Positions 16,892 through 26,185 of a DNA stretch of 64,000 nt are shown one piece after another. Positions within the stretch are counted from its first letter, which is position 1; each line of letters opens with the position of its first letter. Origin of the DNA: Actinobacteria bacterium OK074 (GTDB taxonomy: Bacteria; Actinomycetota; Actinomycetes; Streptomycetales; Streptomycetaceae); NCBI GenBank assembly GCA_001298575.1, contig LJCV01000263.1, forward strand, positions 62,001-126,000. The letters are read 5' to 3'. The translations under genes were made by a program, and so were the position numbers. The notes below the pieces were generated by a model. It was not told where the DNA came from and did not search any database. It saw nothing but the letters and a program-made list of their open reading frames with translations.

Positions 16892-19602
16892 CGTCGCTTG
16901 TCGAGCGCGAGCCACACCCGGTCGCGGGTCAGCGGGAGTTCGGTGAAGCGGATGCCGGTCGCGTCCCGCAGCGCGTTGGCGAAGGCGGGGGCGACCGGGT
17001 TGAAGGGGCTCTCGCTCATCGACTTGGCGCCCAGCGGGCCGATCGTGTCCGCCGTCTCCATGAAGTGGACCTCGGTGCGCGGCACGTCCGCGTACTGGGG
17101 CAGCCGGTAGCGGCGGAAGGCCGCGGTGTCCACCGCGCCGTGCTCGTCGACCCGGACGTTCTCGAAGAGGGTCGCGCCGAGCGCCTGCGCGACCCCGCCC
17201 TCCACCTGGCCGCGGCACTGCATCGGGTTCATGACCTGGCCCGCGTCGGCCGCGTGCACACTGCGCAGGATGCGGATCTCACCCGTGCCGGGGTCCACGG
17301 CCACCCGGAACCACTGCGCGTTGAACGCCACCGAGCGCGGGGTGCCGCCGAAGTGCCCGTCGGCGGCGAAGCCGATGCCGACCGCGCGCCCGGCCGCGTA
17401 CAGCTCCTTCAACGGCAGCCGTCCGCCCGGGTGCAGCACCGCCTCCTCCGCCAACCGGCAGGCGGAACGGGGTAGTTGGAGGTGGGCGGCGGCGAAGTCC
17501 AGCAGCAGGTCGGCCAGGGCGCGGGAAGCGCGCAGGGTGGCCTTGCCCGCGACCACCACACCCGTCGAGGCGAAGGCGCCCGTGTCGTGCCGTACGACGT
17601 CCGTGTCCGACTGGCGGACGGTGATCCGCTCGACGGTGGTGGCGAGTTCGCCCGCCGCGATCTGCCGGTGCACGGTGGTCGTGCCGTTGCCGAACTCCGC
17701 GGTGCCGACGGCGAGTTCGAAGCCGCCGTCCGGCAGCAGGGTCGCGCGGGCGTCGGCGATGTGGCCGCCGGGCGGACCCGTCGCGATCATCGCCAGCGCG
17801 GCCCCTTCGCCGACCAGCCAGCCGTCCGGCACGGGCTCCGCGAGCGGCTCCGCCTGGGCGCGGCGGACGACGGCCACGCACTGGTCGAGCCCGTAGCTGG
17901 CCACGTGGAGGTCCTCCTCCTCGCCGCCGGCGGAGAGCAGCGGCTCGCCCGGGCCGATGACGTTGCGGGCCCTGAACTCCAGCGGATCCAGGCCGAGTCG
18001 GCGCGCGAGCTCGTCCAGCGCGGACTCCACGGCGAACATCACCTGGCCGAGGCCGTAGCCGCGGAAGGCACCGGCCGGGACGGTGTGCGTGTAGACGGAG
18101 TAGGCGTCGACCTTCTTGTGCGGGGCGCGGTAGACGGCCGTGGACTCGCCGACGCTGTGGAACATCACCGCCGGGCCGTGATTGCCGTACGCGCCCGTGT
18201 TGGCGACCACCCGCAGCTGGAGCGCGGTCAGGGTGCCGTCGCGGCGGGCGCCGAGCTTCACGCCGATGGTGAAGGGGTGCCGGGTGGTGGCGCCGAAGAA
18301 CTGCTCGGCGCGGGTGTACTCCAGCTTCACCGGGCGCCGCAGCCGCAGGACCGCCAGCGCCACGATGTCCTCGACGAGCATCTCCTGCTTGCCGCCGAAG
18401 CCGCCGCCGACCCGGCCCGCGACCACCCTGACCCTGTCCTTCGGCAGGTCGTACAGCGCGCACAGGGCGCGGCGGGTCAGGAACGGGGTCTGGGTGCTGG
18501 AGCGGACGACGAGGCGGTCGTCCTCGTCGAGCCAGGCCACCGCGCCGTGCGTCTCCAGGCTGGCGTGCTGTATGCGCTGGGTGCGGAAGGTCTCCTCGTA
18601 CACGGCGTCGGCTTCGGCGAATCCGGTCTCGACATCGCCGACCTGGCCGTGCGCCTCGACGACGACGTTGTCGTGGGGGCGGGAGATCCGGGCGGTGGCG
18701 GGGTCCTTGTCGTGCACCACCGGTGCGCCCGGCCGCATCGCCTCCTCCGGGTCCAGGACGGCGGGCAGCACCTCGTACGTCACCTGGATGCGGCGGCAGC
18801 CCTCCTCGGCGGCCGCCTCGCTGTCCGCCACCACGGCGGCGACGCGCTGGCCGATGTGGCGGACGGTGTCGTCGAGGACGCGGGTGTCGTCCGGGTCCTC
18901 CGTGGGGTGCTCGTGCCGGGCCGTGGAGAAGTGCCGTTCCGGGGCGTCGTGGTGGGTGAACACGGCGTGCACGCCCGGGACGTGGAGCGCCGCGGTGGTG
19001 TCGATGGCGGCGATGCGGGCATGGGCGTGCGGGGAGCGCAGCAGCTTCATGTGCAGCAGGCCGGGGACGTCCAGGTCGAAGGTGTAGCGGGCGGTGCCGG
19101 TGACGACCTGGGGTCCGGCGGGGGCGGGCAGGTTGCGCCCGACGCTCTCGCCGGCCGCCGGCGCCTCGACGTGGCAGACCCCGCGCACCGCGTCCTCGAT
19201 GGCCCGGTAGCCGGTGCAGCGGCACAGGTTGCCCTTGAACGCCCGGGGGAGATCGGCGAGTTGGTCCTCGTCCAGGGCCGCCGTCGTCATCAGGAAACCG
19301 GCCGTGCAGAAGCCGCACTGGAAGCCCTGCGCGTCCAGGAACCTCCGCTGGACGGGGTGGAGTTCGCCGTCCGGGGCGGCCAGGCCCTCGACCGTGGTGA
19401 CGGTCCTGCCGTCGGCGCGGAAGGCCGGGTAGAGGCAGCTGTGCACGGGCTCGCCGTCCACGTGCACCGTGCAGGCGCCGCAGTCGCCCGCGTCGCAGCC
19501 CTTCTTCACACCGAACCAGCCGCGGTCGCGCAGATAGGTGCGCAGACACTGGCCCGGACGGGGCTCCTCCTCGTGGGAGCGGCCGTTGACCTCGATCTTC
19601 AC
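16867..19602 (-). CDS. Xanthine-dehydrogenase-family protein: 2Fe-2S and molybdopterin domains fused
   Basis: A 911-residue large subunit of a molybdenum hydroxylase (xanthine, purine or aldehyde/N-heterocycle oxidation; electrons pass Mo, two FeS clusters, FAD). Residues 1-75 form a plant-type ferredoxin domain (CDAGDCGACTV), 76-155 the second cluster domain (GFQCGFCTAGFLMT, LCRCTGY), and from about 160 the Mo-binding part (VTGTARYTFDLDVPGLLHMKLL, VGGGFGGKQEMLVED, ANTGAYGNHGP, AGAFRGYG). The likely catalytic Glu is in GAKSMSESPFN. GTG start overlaps the FAD-subunit stop by 4 nt. No XdhC maturation gene is visible. Fusion of the FeS and Mo parts without FAD is less common than three separate genes. 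Confidence 0.88.
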   Translation of the reverse strand: MKIEVNGRSHEEEPRPGQCLRTYLRDRGWFGVKKGCDAGDCGACTVHVDGEPVHSCLYPAFRADGRTVTTVEGLAAPDGELHPVQRRFLDAQGFQCGFCTAGFLMTTAALDEDQLADLPRAFKGNLCRCTGYRAIEDAVRGVCHVEAPAAGESVGRNLPAPAGPQVVTGTARYTFDLDVPGLLHMKLLRSPHAHARIAAIDTTAALHVPGVHAVFTHHDAPERHFSTARHEHPTEDPDDTRVLDDTVRHIGQRVAAVVADSEAAAEEGCRRIQVTYEVLPAVLDPEEAMRPGAPVVHDKDPATARISRPHDNVVVEAHGQVGDVETGFAEADAVYEETFRTQRIQHASLETHGAVAWLDEDDRLVVRSSTQTPFLTRRALCALYDLPKDRVRVVAGRVGGGFGGKQEMLVEDIVALAVLRLRRPVKLEYTRAEQFFGATTRHPFTIGVKLGARRDGTLTALQLRVVANTGAYGNHGPAVMFHSVGESTAVYRAPHKKVDAYSVYTHTVPAGAFRGYGLGQVMFAVESALDELARRLGLDPLEFRARNVIGPGEPLLSAGGEEEDLHVASYGLDQCVAVVRRAQAEPLAEPVPDGWLVGEGAALAMIATGPPGGHIADARATLLPDGGFELAVGTAEFGNGTTTVHRQIAAGELATTVERITVRQSDTDVVRHDTGAFASTGVVVAGKATLRASRALADLLLDFAAAHLQLPRSACRLAEEAVLHPGGRLPLKELYAAGRAVGIGFAADGHFGGTPRSVAFNAQWFRVAVDPGTGEIRILRSVHAADAGQVMNPMQCRGQVEGGVAQALGATLFENVRVDEHGAVDTAAFRRYRLPQYADVPRTEVHFMETADTIGPLGAKSMSESPFNPVAPAFANALRDATGIRFTELPLTRDRVWLALDKRRQRSSSSS

Positions 19603-20420
19603 CCTGCCACCGTTTCGAACTCCCGGCGGATCTCCTCCGCGTACCGCAACGTCATGTGCCGCCGCCACTCGGGCAGTCCGTGCAGGTCGTCGAACCACTC
19701 GTCGTCGGCCACGGCCGCCCCGACCGCCGTGCGCAGGGCCTCGGCCGTCGGCGGCAGCGGGAAGGACAGCCGCACCGGGCGGACCGTGGCGGCGGTGACG
19801 GTGATCGCCAGCGAGCCGTCGACCGGGTCCAGCGCGCCGACGACCAGCACGCCGGAGCGGCCAAGACCGTACAGCGACGCCTGCCTGAACGCCGTACGGC
19901 AGCCCAGCGCGCGGGCGGGCAGCGTGACGGAGCGCAGCAACTCGCCCTCGGCGAGGTCCTTGCGGCCCGCGCCGGTGACGAAGTCGGCGACAGGCACCCG
20001 GCGTCGGGTGCCGTCCTGCGCCACCAGCAGGCACTCGCCGTCGAGGGCGGCCGTGAGGGAGATCATCGGCCCGGCCGGGAGGGCGTTGCACAGGTTGCCG
20101 CCGACGGTGGCCATGTTCCAGATCTTGAAGGAGGCCAAGAAGGCCCGGCAGCACTGCTCGAACAGCGGCGCGGCCTGGGCGGTGAGTTCCTTCGCGAAGC
20201 GGGACAGCTGGGCGATCGTGCAGGTGGCGGCGATCTCCAGCGAGCCGTCCGGGAGCAGGGCCACGGGCCTCCAGCCGGTCCGGCTCAGGTCCACCAGCCG
20301 CCGCAGGTGCGGCTGCGGCTCGGAGAAGAGGTACGTGCCGCCGCCCAGCCAGGCGTCGCCCGGGCGCCAGGGCGCGGGCTGCCGCGCGTCCCGGATCTCC
20401 ACCACCGTGTTCAGGTCCAT
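19599..20420 (-). CDS. Xanthine-dehydrogenase-family FAD-binding subunit
   Basis: A 273-residue FAD subunit. AWLGGGTYLFSE and TVGGNLCNALPAGPM are the two FAD-binding loops of CO-dehydrogenase-type flavoproteins; the C-terminal part (TFPLPPTAEALRTAVGAAV-like region) is the usual small domain. ATG at 20420 follows GGAGCGGAC. First gene of a two-gene operon transcribed away from the PucR gene at 20669. Confidence 0.88.
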   Translation of the reverse strand: MDLNTVVEIRDARQPAPWRPGDAWLGGGTYLFSEPQPHLRRLVDLSRTGWRPVALLPDGSLEIAATCTIAQLSRFAKELTAQAAPLFEQCCRAFLASFKIWNMATVGGNLCNALPAGPMISLTAALDGECLLVAQDGTRRRVPVADFVTGAGRKDLAEGELLRSVTLPARALGCRTAFRQASLYGLGRSGVLVVGALDPVDGSLAITVTAATVRPVRLSFPLPPTAEALRTAVGAAVADDEWFDDLHGLPEWRRHMTLRYAEEIRREFETVAG

Positions 20421-20426
20421 GTCCGC

Positions 20427-20456
20427 TCCATGAACGTCAGTTCCATGAACGTCAGT
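20427..20456. repeat. Two tandem copies of a 15-bp unit in the molybdoenzyme leader
   Basis: TCCATGAACGTCAGT occurs twice back to back with no mismatch, 7 bp upstream of the FAD-subunit start. The inner copy supplies part of the ribosome binding region. Confidence 0.7.
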
Positions 20457-20577
20457 GAAGCAACCCGGACCCGGCCCGCACGGCTGGTTCACGACACGGA
20501 AACCCAGCCGTTTCCGGCCCGGTTCCTGGAGGATCCACCAGGACGCGTTCCACTCGGTTCTCCTGGCATCTACGATG

Positions 20578-20618
20578 TGATCAGGCACATTCGCCTGGTG
20601 AATGCGAGATGCCTGGGG
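20578..20618. promoter_or_regulatory. Imperfect inverted repeat in the xdh-pucR divergent promoter
   Basis: CAGGCACATTCGC is followed 9 bp later by GCGAGATGCCTG, an imperfect long palindrome about 50 bp in front of the PucR start. It is a candidate operator for that regulator. Confidence 0.35.
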
Positions 20619-20668
20619 CCGGACCGCTGGAGGGGCGCTCCGGCAGCCGTACGAGGAGCCGGAGCCGC

Positions 20669-22255
20669 ATGCACGTCGAACACCTGCTGAGGGACGACTC
20701 CCTCGGACTGCGCCTGCTGTGGGCCGAGGACACGCTGCTGCGGCGGGAGATCGGCGGGGTCACCGTCACCGACCTGGAGGACCCCGCCCGTTTCGTCCGG
20801 CCCGGCGAGGCGGTGCTCAGCGGACTGGTCTGGTGGAGCCCCCGGGACGGGCGGGGCAGGGCCGAGCGGTTCGTCTCCGCGCTGGCGGACGCGGGCGCCG
20901 TCGTCCTGCTGGCCGGTGAGGAGACGCACGGCGCGGTGCCGGACGACCTCGTCGAGGCGTGCGTCCGCCACGGACTGCCGGTGGCCGGGGTGCCCGCGCA
21001 CGTCATGTTCCGCACCATCACGGACGCGGTGTACCTGTGGCAGTGGGGCGACCTCGGCCGCCGTCAGGCGCTCCCGGAGATCCTCCGCACCCGGCTGACC
21101 CGGCTCGTGGCCCGGCACGCCGGACCGGAGGCGATCCTGGCGACCGCCTTCACCCACCTCGACCCGGCCGCCCCGGCCACCGCGTACCTGTTCACCACCG
21201 CCGGGCGGACCGTCGCGGCCACCCCGGGCGCCGCCCCGGTCCCGGCCCGCGAGGCGGCGGCCCTGCTGCGCGGCGAGAGCGGGGTGACGGCCGCGGTCGA
21301 GGCCGAAGCCGTCTCCCCGTACGAACGCCGCCACCTGCACCTGCCCGACCCCGCCGCCGTACCCCCGCGCATGCTGCACGAGATCACCGCGATCCTGGGC
21401 CTCGGCCAGGAGGCACAGGCCCGGCAGCGGGACGTCGGACGGCAGGCGGCGGACGAACTCGGCGCCCTGCTCGCCGCCCCCGCGGCGGAGAGCACCGCGG
21501 TGGCGGCAGCGCTGCACACCTGCGGGCTCCCGGCCGAGGGCCCCTACCGCGTCCTCGCCGCGGGCACGGAGCAGGGCGAGGGGGCGCTCGCCGAGGTGCT
21601 GGCGCACGCCGGAGTGGTGGCCGCCGCCGTCGGACGGCTGCCCGACGGCACCGCGTTCGCGGTCCTGCCCGCCGACCCGGACCCGCTCGCGCAGGACCTC
21701 CAGCGGATCTGGGCGCTGGTCGCGACCGCCGAACCGGCCCTGCCGCTGCACGGCGGCACGGGGGAGACCGCGGCCGGACCTGCGGACCTCCCCGGAGCGC
21801 TCGCCCAGGCCCGCTACGGCCTCGCGTCCGCCCGTACGACCGCGCCGGACGCCTCCGCCCTGACCGACGCCGCCGCCCTCACCGGACTGGGCGCCCTGCT
21901 GACCGGAGTACCGGCCGAGGTCCGCACCGCCTACGGCCGCGCTGTCCTGGGCCCCCTGCTCACCACCGCGAACGCCTCCACGGCCGCCCTGCTGCGCACC
22001 CTGGAGACCTTCCTCGCGCACGACGGCTCCTGGGCGCGCACCGCGGAGGTCCTGCACCTGCACGTCAACACCGTCCACTACCGCATCCAGCGCATCGAGC
22101 ACGTCACGGGACGCAACCTGTCCCGGCTCGACGACCGCCTCGACCTCAGCGCCGCGCTGCTGTGCCGTACGGACCTGGCGGCGCCCGCCACCGCGGGCGT
22201 GAAGGAGAGGCATGCTGCTGCGTCAGCTGGAGTACCTGGTCGCGCTCGCCCGTGA
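20669..22255 (+). CDS. PucR family transcriptional regulator
   Basis: A 528-residue regulator. The N-terminal PucR domain (LLWAEDTLLRREIGGVTVTDLEDPARFVRPGEAVL) spans about residues 10-120, a GGDEF-like middle follows, and the C-terminal PucR helix-turn-helix is clear (TLETFLAHDGSWARTAEVLHLHVNTVHYRIQRIEHVTG). Family members control purine catabolism. It is divergent from the molybdenum hydroxylase genes, which fits control of a purine or N-heterocycle oxidation. The ATG at 20669 has AGGAGCCGGAG upstream. It overlaps the LysR gene by 44 bp. Confidence 0.9.
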   Translation: MHVEHLLRDDSLGLRLLWAEDTLLRREIGGVTVTDLEDPARFVRPGEAVLSGLVWWSPRDGRGRAERFVSALADAGAVVLLAGEETHGAVPDDLVEACVRHGLPVAGVPAHVMFRTITDAVYLWQWGDLGRRQALPEILRTRLTRLVARHAGPEAILATAFTHLDPAAPATAYLFTTAGRTVAATPGAAPVPAREAAALLRGESGVTAAVEAEAVSPYERRHLHLPDPAAVPPRMLHEITAILGLGQEAQARQRDVGRQAADELGALLAAPAAESTAVAAALHTCGLPAEGPYRVLAAGTEQGEGALAEVLAHAGVVAAAVGRLPDGTAFAVLPADPDPLAQDLQRIWALVATAEPALPLHGGTGETAAGPADLPGALAQARYGLASARTTAPDASALTDAAALTGLGALLTGVPAEVRTAYGRAVLGPLLTTANASTAALLRTLETFLAHDGSWARTAEVLHLHVNTVHYRIQRIEHVTGRNLSRLDDRLDLSAALLCRTDLAAPATAGVKERHAAASAGVPGRARP

Positions 22256-23144
22256 GCGGCACTTCGCCCGGGCCGCGGCGGCCTGCTACGTCTCGCAGCC
22301 CGCGCTGTCCGCCGCGGTCCGCCGCCTCGAACACGAGCTGGACGTGCCGATCGTACGGCGCGGCAGACGCTACGAGGGCCTGACCCCGGAGGGCGAACTG
22401 GTGCTGGCGTGGGCGCATCGCATCCTCGCCGAACGGGACGCCCTGCAACAGGAGTTGTCGATGCTCGGCGGCGGCCTGAGCGGCACGCTCCGGCTCGGTG
22501 TCGTGCCCACCGCGCTGCCCGCCGCCTCCCTGCTCACCACCCCGTTCTGCGAGCGGCACCCGCGGGCCCGGGTCGCCCTGGAGTCGCTCTCGTCCACCGA
22601 CATCACCCACGGGCTGAGCGAGTTCGAGCTGGACGCGGCGATGACCTACCTCGACGACGACACCCTCCGGCAGGTGCGCCGGTTCCCGCTGTACGAGGAG
22701 CGGTACGTGCTCCTCACCCCCGTCGACGGCCCGCTCGCCGCCGCGACCCGGGCCCGCTGGTCCCAGGCCGCCGCCCTCCCGCTGTGCCTGCTGAACCCGC
22801 GGATGCGCAACCGCCGCATCATCGACGAGTGCTTCGCCGCCGACGACGCCACGGCCGCCCCGGCGATCGAGTCGGACAGCGTCGCCGGGCTCTACGCCCA
22901 CCTGCCCGCGGGCCGCTGGTCCAGCGTGATCTCGCACGCGTGGCTGCACATGTTCGGCGTACCCGAGGGGATGCGGGTGGTGGCGCTGGAGGGGCCCGCG
23001 CACGGCCCGCGGGTCGGGCTGGTCGTCGCCCGCAGTGAACCGCGGGCGGTGCTGGCCGAGGCGCTGCTGAAGGTCGCCCGGGAGGCGGGCGTCCGGGACG
23101 CGCTGGACGCCCTGCTGCGCACCTACCTGGGTGACCACGGCTGA
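22212..23144 (+). CDS. LysR family transcriptional regulator
   Basis: A 310-residue LysR protein. The helix-turn-helix is in residues 3-62 (LRQLEYLVALARERHFARAAAACYVSQPALSAAVRRLE), followed by a periplasmic-binding-like effector domain (GTLRLGVVPTALPAASLL). It is read through from the PucR gene and lies 104 bp upstream of the formate dehydrogenase gene, with a LysR-type box in the gap, so it likely activates that gene. Confidence 0.9.
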   Translation: MLLRQLEYLVALARERHFARAAAACYVSQPALSAAVRRLEHELDVPIVRRGRRYEGLTPEGELVLAWAHRILAERDALQQELSMLGGGLSGTLRLGVVPTALPAASLLTTPFCERHPRARVALESLSSTDITHGLSEFELDAAMTYLDDDTLRQVRRFPLYEERYVLLTPVDGPLAAATRARWSQAAALPLCLLNPRMRNRRIIDECFAADDATAAPAIESDSVAGLYAHLPAGRWSSVISHAWLHMFGVPEGMRVVALEGPAHGPRVGLVVARSEPRAVLAEALLKVAREAGVRDALDALLRTYLGDHG

Positions 23145-23158
23145 TAGATGAGAGCTAT
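23144..23158. promoter_or_regulatory. LysR-type box upstream of formate dehydrogenase
   Basis: ATAG-N7-CTAT fits the T-N11-A pattern of LysR sites. It begins on the last base of the LysR stop codon and lies 90 bp before the formate dehydrogenase start. Confidence 0.45.
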
Positions 23159-23248
23159 TCCGGCATAACAAGGATCGCTTTGACCAGGGCGATCGACCCC
23201 GAGGATGGTGAACGGCACCTACCCGCACGCCAGTTGAGGAGCCGCGAC

Positions 23249-24409
23249 ATGGCCAAGGTGCTCTGTGTCCTGTACGACGACCCCACCGACGGATACCCCA
23301 CCGCGTACGCCCGCGACGGCCTCCCCGCCATCGACCACTACCCCGGCGGCCAGACCACCCCCACCCCCGAGGCCGTCGACTTCACCCCCGGCCACCTCCT
23401 CGGCAGCGTCTCCGGCGAACTCGGCCTGCGCACCTTCCTGGAGAAGGCCGGGCACACCCTGGTCGTCACCTCCGACAAGGACGGCGACGGCTCCGTCTTC
23501 GACCGCGAACTGCCCGACGCGGACGTCGTGATCTCGCAGCCGTTCTGGCCCGCCTACCTCACCCCCGAGCGGATCGCCGCCGCCAAGAACCTCAAGCTCG
23601 CGATCACCGCGGGCATCGGCTCCGACCACGTCGACCTCGACGCGGCCATCACCCACGGGGTCACGGTCGCGGAGGTCACGTACTGCAACAGCATCAGCGT
23701 CGCCGAGCACGTCGTGATGACGATCCTGTCGCTGGTGCGCAACTACCTGCCCTCCCACCAGGTCGTCCTCGACGGCGGCTGGAACATCGCGGACTGCGTG
23801 GAGCGGTCCTACGACCTGGAGGGCATGCACGTCGGCACGGTCGCCGCCGGGCGGATCGGGCTCGCGGTACTGCGCCGCCTCGCGCCCTTCGACGTGAAGC
23901 TGCACTACACCGACCGCCACCGGCTGCCCGAGGACGTCGAGCGCGAGCTGGGGCTCACCTTCCACGAGAGCGCCGCCGCCATGGTGCCGCACTGCGACGT
24001 CGTCACCGTCAACGCGCCGCTGCACCCCGAGACGGAGGGCCTGTTCGGTGACGAGCTGATCGGCACGATGAAGCGCGGCGCCTACCTCATCAACACCGCC
24101 CGGGCGAAGATCGCCGACCGGGACGCCGTCGACCGCGCCCTGCGCGGCGGGCAGCTGGCGGGCTACGCCGGTGACGTCTGGTACCCGCAGCCCGCCCCCG
24201 CCGACCACCCCTGGCGCACCATGCCGCACCACGGCATGACCCCGCACATCTCCGGCTCCTCCCTCTCCGCGCAGGCCCGCTACGCGGCCGGCACCCGCGA
24301 GATCCTGGAATCGTGGCTCGCGGGACGCCCGATCCGCGACGCGTACCTGATCGTCGACGGCGGCGGACTCGCCGGGACGGGCGCGCACTCCTACTCCGTC
24401 AACGGCTGA
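23249..24409 (+). CDS. fdh: NAD-dependent formate dehydrogenase
   Basis: A 386-residue cytoplasmic enzyme oxidising formate to CO2 with NAD+, with no metal. It matches the Pseudomonas-type enzyme almost residue for residue with an offset of one: Asn147 (YCNSIS), Arg285 (NTARAK), Asp309, Gln314 (YPQPAP), His333 and Ser335 (HISGSS). The nucleotide fold is VGTVAAGRIGLAVLRRL. ATG 23249 follows GAGGAG. Probably detoxifies or harvests formate from oxidative catabolism nearby; LysR control is likely. Confidence 0.95.
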   Translation: MAKVLCVLYDDPTDGYPTAYARDGLPAIDHYPGGQTTPTPEAVDFTPGHLLGSVSGELGLRTFLEKAGHTLVVTSDKDGDGSVFDRELPDADVVISQPFWPAYLTPERIAAAKNLKLAITAGIGSDHVDLDAAITHGVTVAEVTYCNSISVAEHVVMTILSLVRNYLPSHQVVLDGGWNIADCVERSYDLEGMHVGTVAAGRIGLAVLRRLAPFDVKLHYTDRHRLPEDVERELGLTFHESAAAMVPHCDVVTVNAPLHPETEGLFGDELIGTMKRGAYLINTARAKIADRDAVDRALRGGQLAGYAGDVWYPQPAPADHPWRTMPHHGMTPHISGSSLSAQARYAAGTREILESWLAGRPIRDAYLIVDGGGLAGTGAHSYSVNG

Positions 24410-24421
24410 GCCCGGCACGGC

Positions 24422-24452
24422 CCGTGGGGAGCACGCCGGGCGCTCCCCACGG
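24422..24452. terminator. Bidirectional hairpin between convergent genes
   Basis: Perfect 11-nt arms CCGTGGGGAGC and GCTCCCCACGG flank 9 bases, between the formate dehydrogenase stop and the APC transporter stop. Confidence 0.7.
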
Positions 24453-24455
24453 CCG

Positions 24456-25985
24456 TCACTTCCCGGCGGTCTGCGCCCTGCGGGTCGGCCCGCCCAGGGC
24501 CCAGAACAGCACGCCCAGGAGCATGAACCCGGCGAGCGGGACCGCCTCCGTCAGCAGGTACTGCCGGCGCTCGCCGTAGGTCCAGCCGTCCGGCAGGTAG
24601 GCGGCGCCGAACCAGTGGTCGCCGAGCCCGGGGGCGACCAGCTGCACGCTCGCGAACAGCACGAGCAGGGTGAGCACCGTACTGATGGTGCGGGGGAAGG
24701 GTGCCCGGTACGGGCGGGCGACGTCCGGGGCCTTGCGGCGCAGCACCGCGAGCGCCGGGAAGATGCCCAGGTAGCTGACGAGCGTGGTGGAGACGGCGAG
24801 CCCGAGGACCGCGCCGAAGAGCTTGGCGGCGCTGCCGTGGGTCAGTTCGTGGGCCAGGACCAGGACGACGGTGGAGACCGTGCCGCTGAGGAGGTTCACG
24901 CGCACGGGCGTCCCGAACCGGCTGGAGATGACGCCGAGGAAGCGGGGCGCGGCGCCGTCGTAGCCGGAGACGGCCAGGGCCCGGTCGGAGCCCATGATCC
25001 AGGTGACGCCGGAGGACAGCACCGTGAGGATGAACATGATCGCGGCGAGGTCCCCGAGCAGGCTGCCCGCGCCGGAGAGCGTGGCGGTGCCGTCGGCGCC
25101 GACGTGGCCGCCGTACACGGTGAAGACCTGGCGGATCGCGTCGATGAAGCCGCCGAGGCCGTCGATCGCCTTGACCGGCAGGACGAGCAGGATGCCGAGG
25201 ATCGGCAGCGCGTACAGCAGCACGGACAGCAGGGCGCTGCGGAAGATGGCGTAGGGCACGTCCTTCTGCGCGTCGGTCATCTCGTCGCCGGCCGTGTTGG
25301 GCAGCTCGAAACCGACGTAGTTGAACATCAGGACGGGCACCAGGCCGACGAAGCCCGCGTAGGTCGGCGAGAAGTCACCGAAGCCGAAACCGTGCAGGCC
25401 GTGCTGGATGCCGTAGACCACGACCGTGACGGTGAACAGGCCCAGCAGGACGAAACGGCTCCAGGCGCCGACGGTGGGGATCCACTTGCCGACGTCGAAG
25501 GAGAGGATCGCGGCCAGCACGCCCACCCAGACGAACGCGAGGGTGAAGACGTAGAACGCCGGGGTGCTCAGGTCCTTCCCGTCGTTGAAGAAGGTGGTGT
25601 ACGCCGTGACGGCGGAGACGGCGAGGGTGCCGCCGAGCCACACCGGGTTGGTGATCCAGTACAGGAAGTTGTTGACGGCCCCCGCGAGCCGGCCGAAGGC
25701 GCGGCTGGTCCAGATGTAGGGGCCGCCCTCGTCGGGGAACGCGGCCCCGAGTTCGGCGGTCAGCAGCGCCGAGGGCACGAAGAACACCACGGCCAGCACG
25801 ATGAGCCAGGTGAACGCCTCGGCGCCGGACGAGGCCACCGTGCCGATCGTGTCGACGCCGACGATGGTGCACAGGAGGAAGAAGAGGATGTCGAAGCGGC
25901 CGAAGTGCTTGCGCAGCTTCTGCCGCTCCGTCTGCGCCGCCGCCGGCACCACAACCGGCTCGGACGCGAGGGGGCCAGCGGTCAC
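24456..25985 (-). CDS. APC superfamily amino-acid permease
   Basis: A 509-residue inner-membrane transporter with about 12 hydrophobic segments. The first (FDILFFLLCTIVGVDTIGTVASSGAEAFTW) has the broken-helix pattern of APC carriers, and PDEGGPYIWTSRAFG follows the second-third segment as in amino-acid/GABA-type permeases. The GTG at 25985 is preceded by AGGAG; the frame is open further upstream but lacks a binding site. Substrate unknown. It may be co-transcribed with the SDR genes upstream across a 200-bp gap, or stand alone. Confidence 0.85.
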   Translation of the reverse strand: MTAGPLASEPVVVPAAAQTERQKLRKHFGRFDILFFLLCTIVGVDTIGTVASSGAEAFTWLIVLAVVFFVPSALLTAELGAAFPDEGGPYIWTSRAFGRLAGAVNNFLYWITNPVWLGGTLAVSAVTAYTTFFNDGKDLSTPAFYVFTLAFVWVGVLAAILSFDVGKWIPTVGAWSRFVLLGLFTVTVVVYGIQHGLHGFGFGDFSPTYAGFVGLVPVLMFNYVGFELPNTAGDEMTDAQKDVPYAIFRSALLSVLLYALPILGILLVLPVKAIDGLGGFIDAIRQVFTVYGGHVGADGTATLSGAGSLLGDLAAIMFILTVLSSGVTWIMGSDRALAVSGYDGAAPRFLGVISSRFGTPVRVNLLSGTVSTVVLVLAHELTHGSAAKLFGAVLGLAVSTTLVSYLGIFPALAVLRRKAPDVARPYRAPFPRTISTVLTLLVLFASVQLVAPGLGDHWFGAAYLPDGWTYGERRQYLLTEAVPLAGFMLLGVLFWALGGPTRRAQTAGK

Positions 25986-26185
25986 CGGGGACTCCTGAGT
26001 GCTTGTGCCGCGCGCTTGTGTACGGCGAGATCCGGCCAATGATCCGCCGCTGCCGCAAAACCGCACAAGCACTCATGTACAAGTCTTGACCGTCACTTCT
26101 CCGCCGGAATGCGACGGAAACCCCCTCGAAACGCGGTGGTGACCGGGGCGGCCGTCCGCACCGGCGGAGTGGCCGCCCCGGCGGC

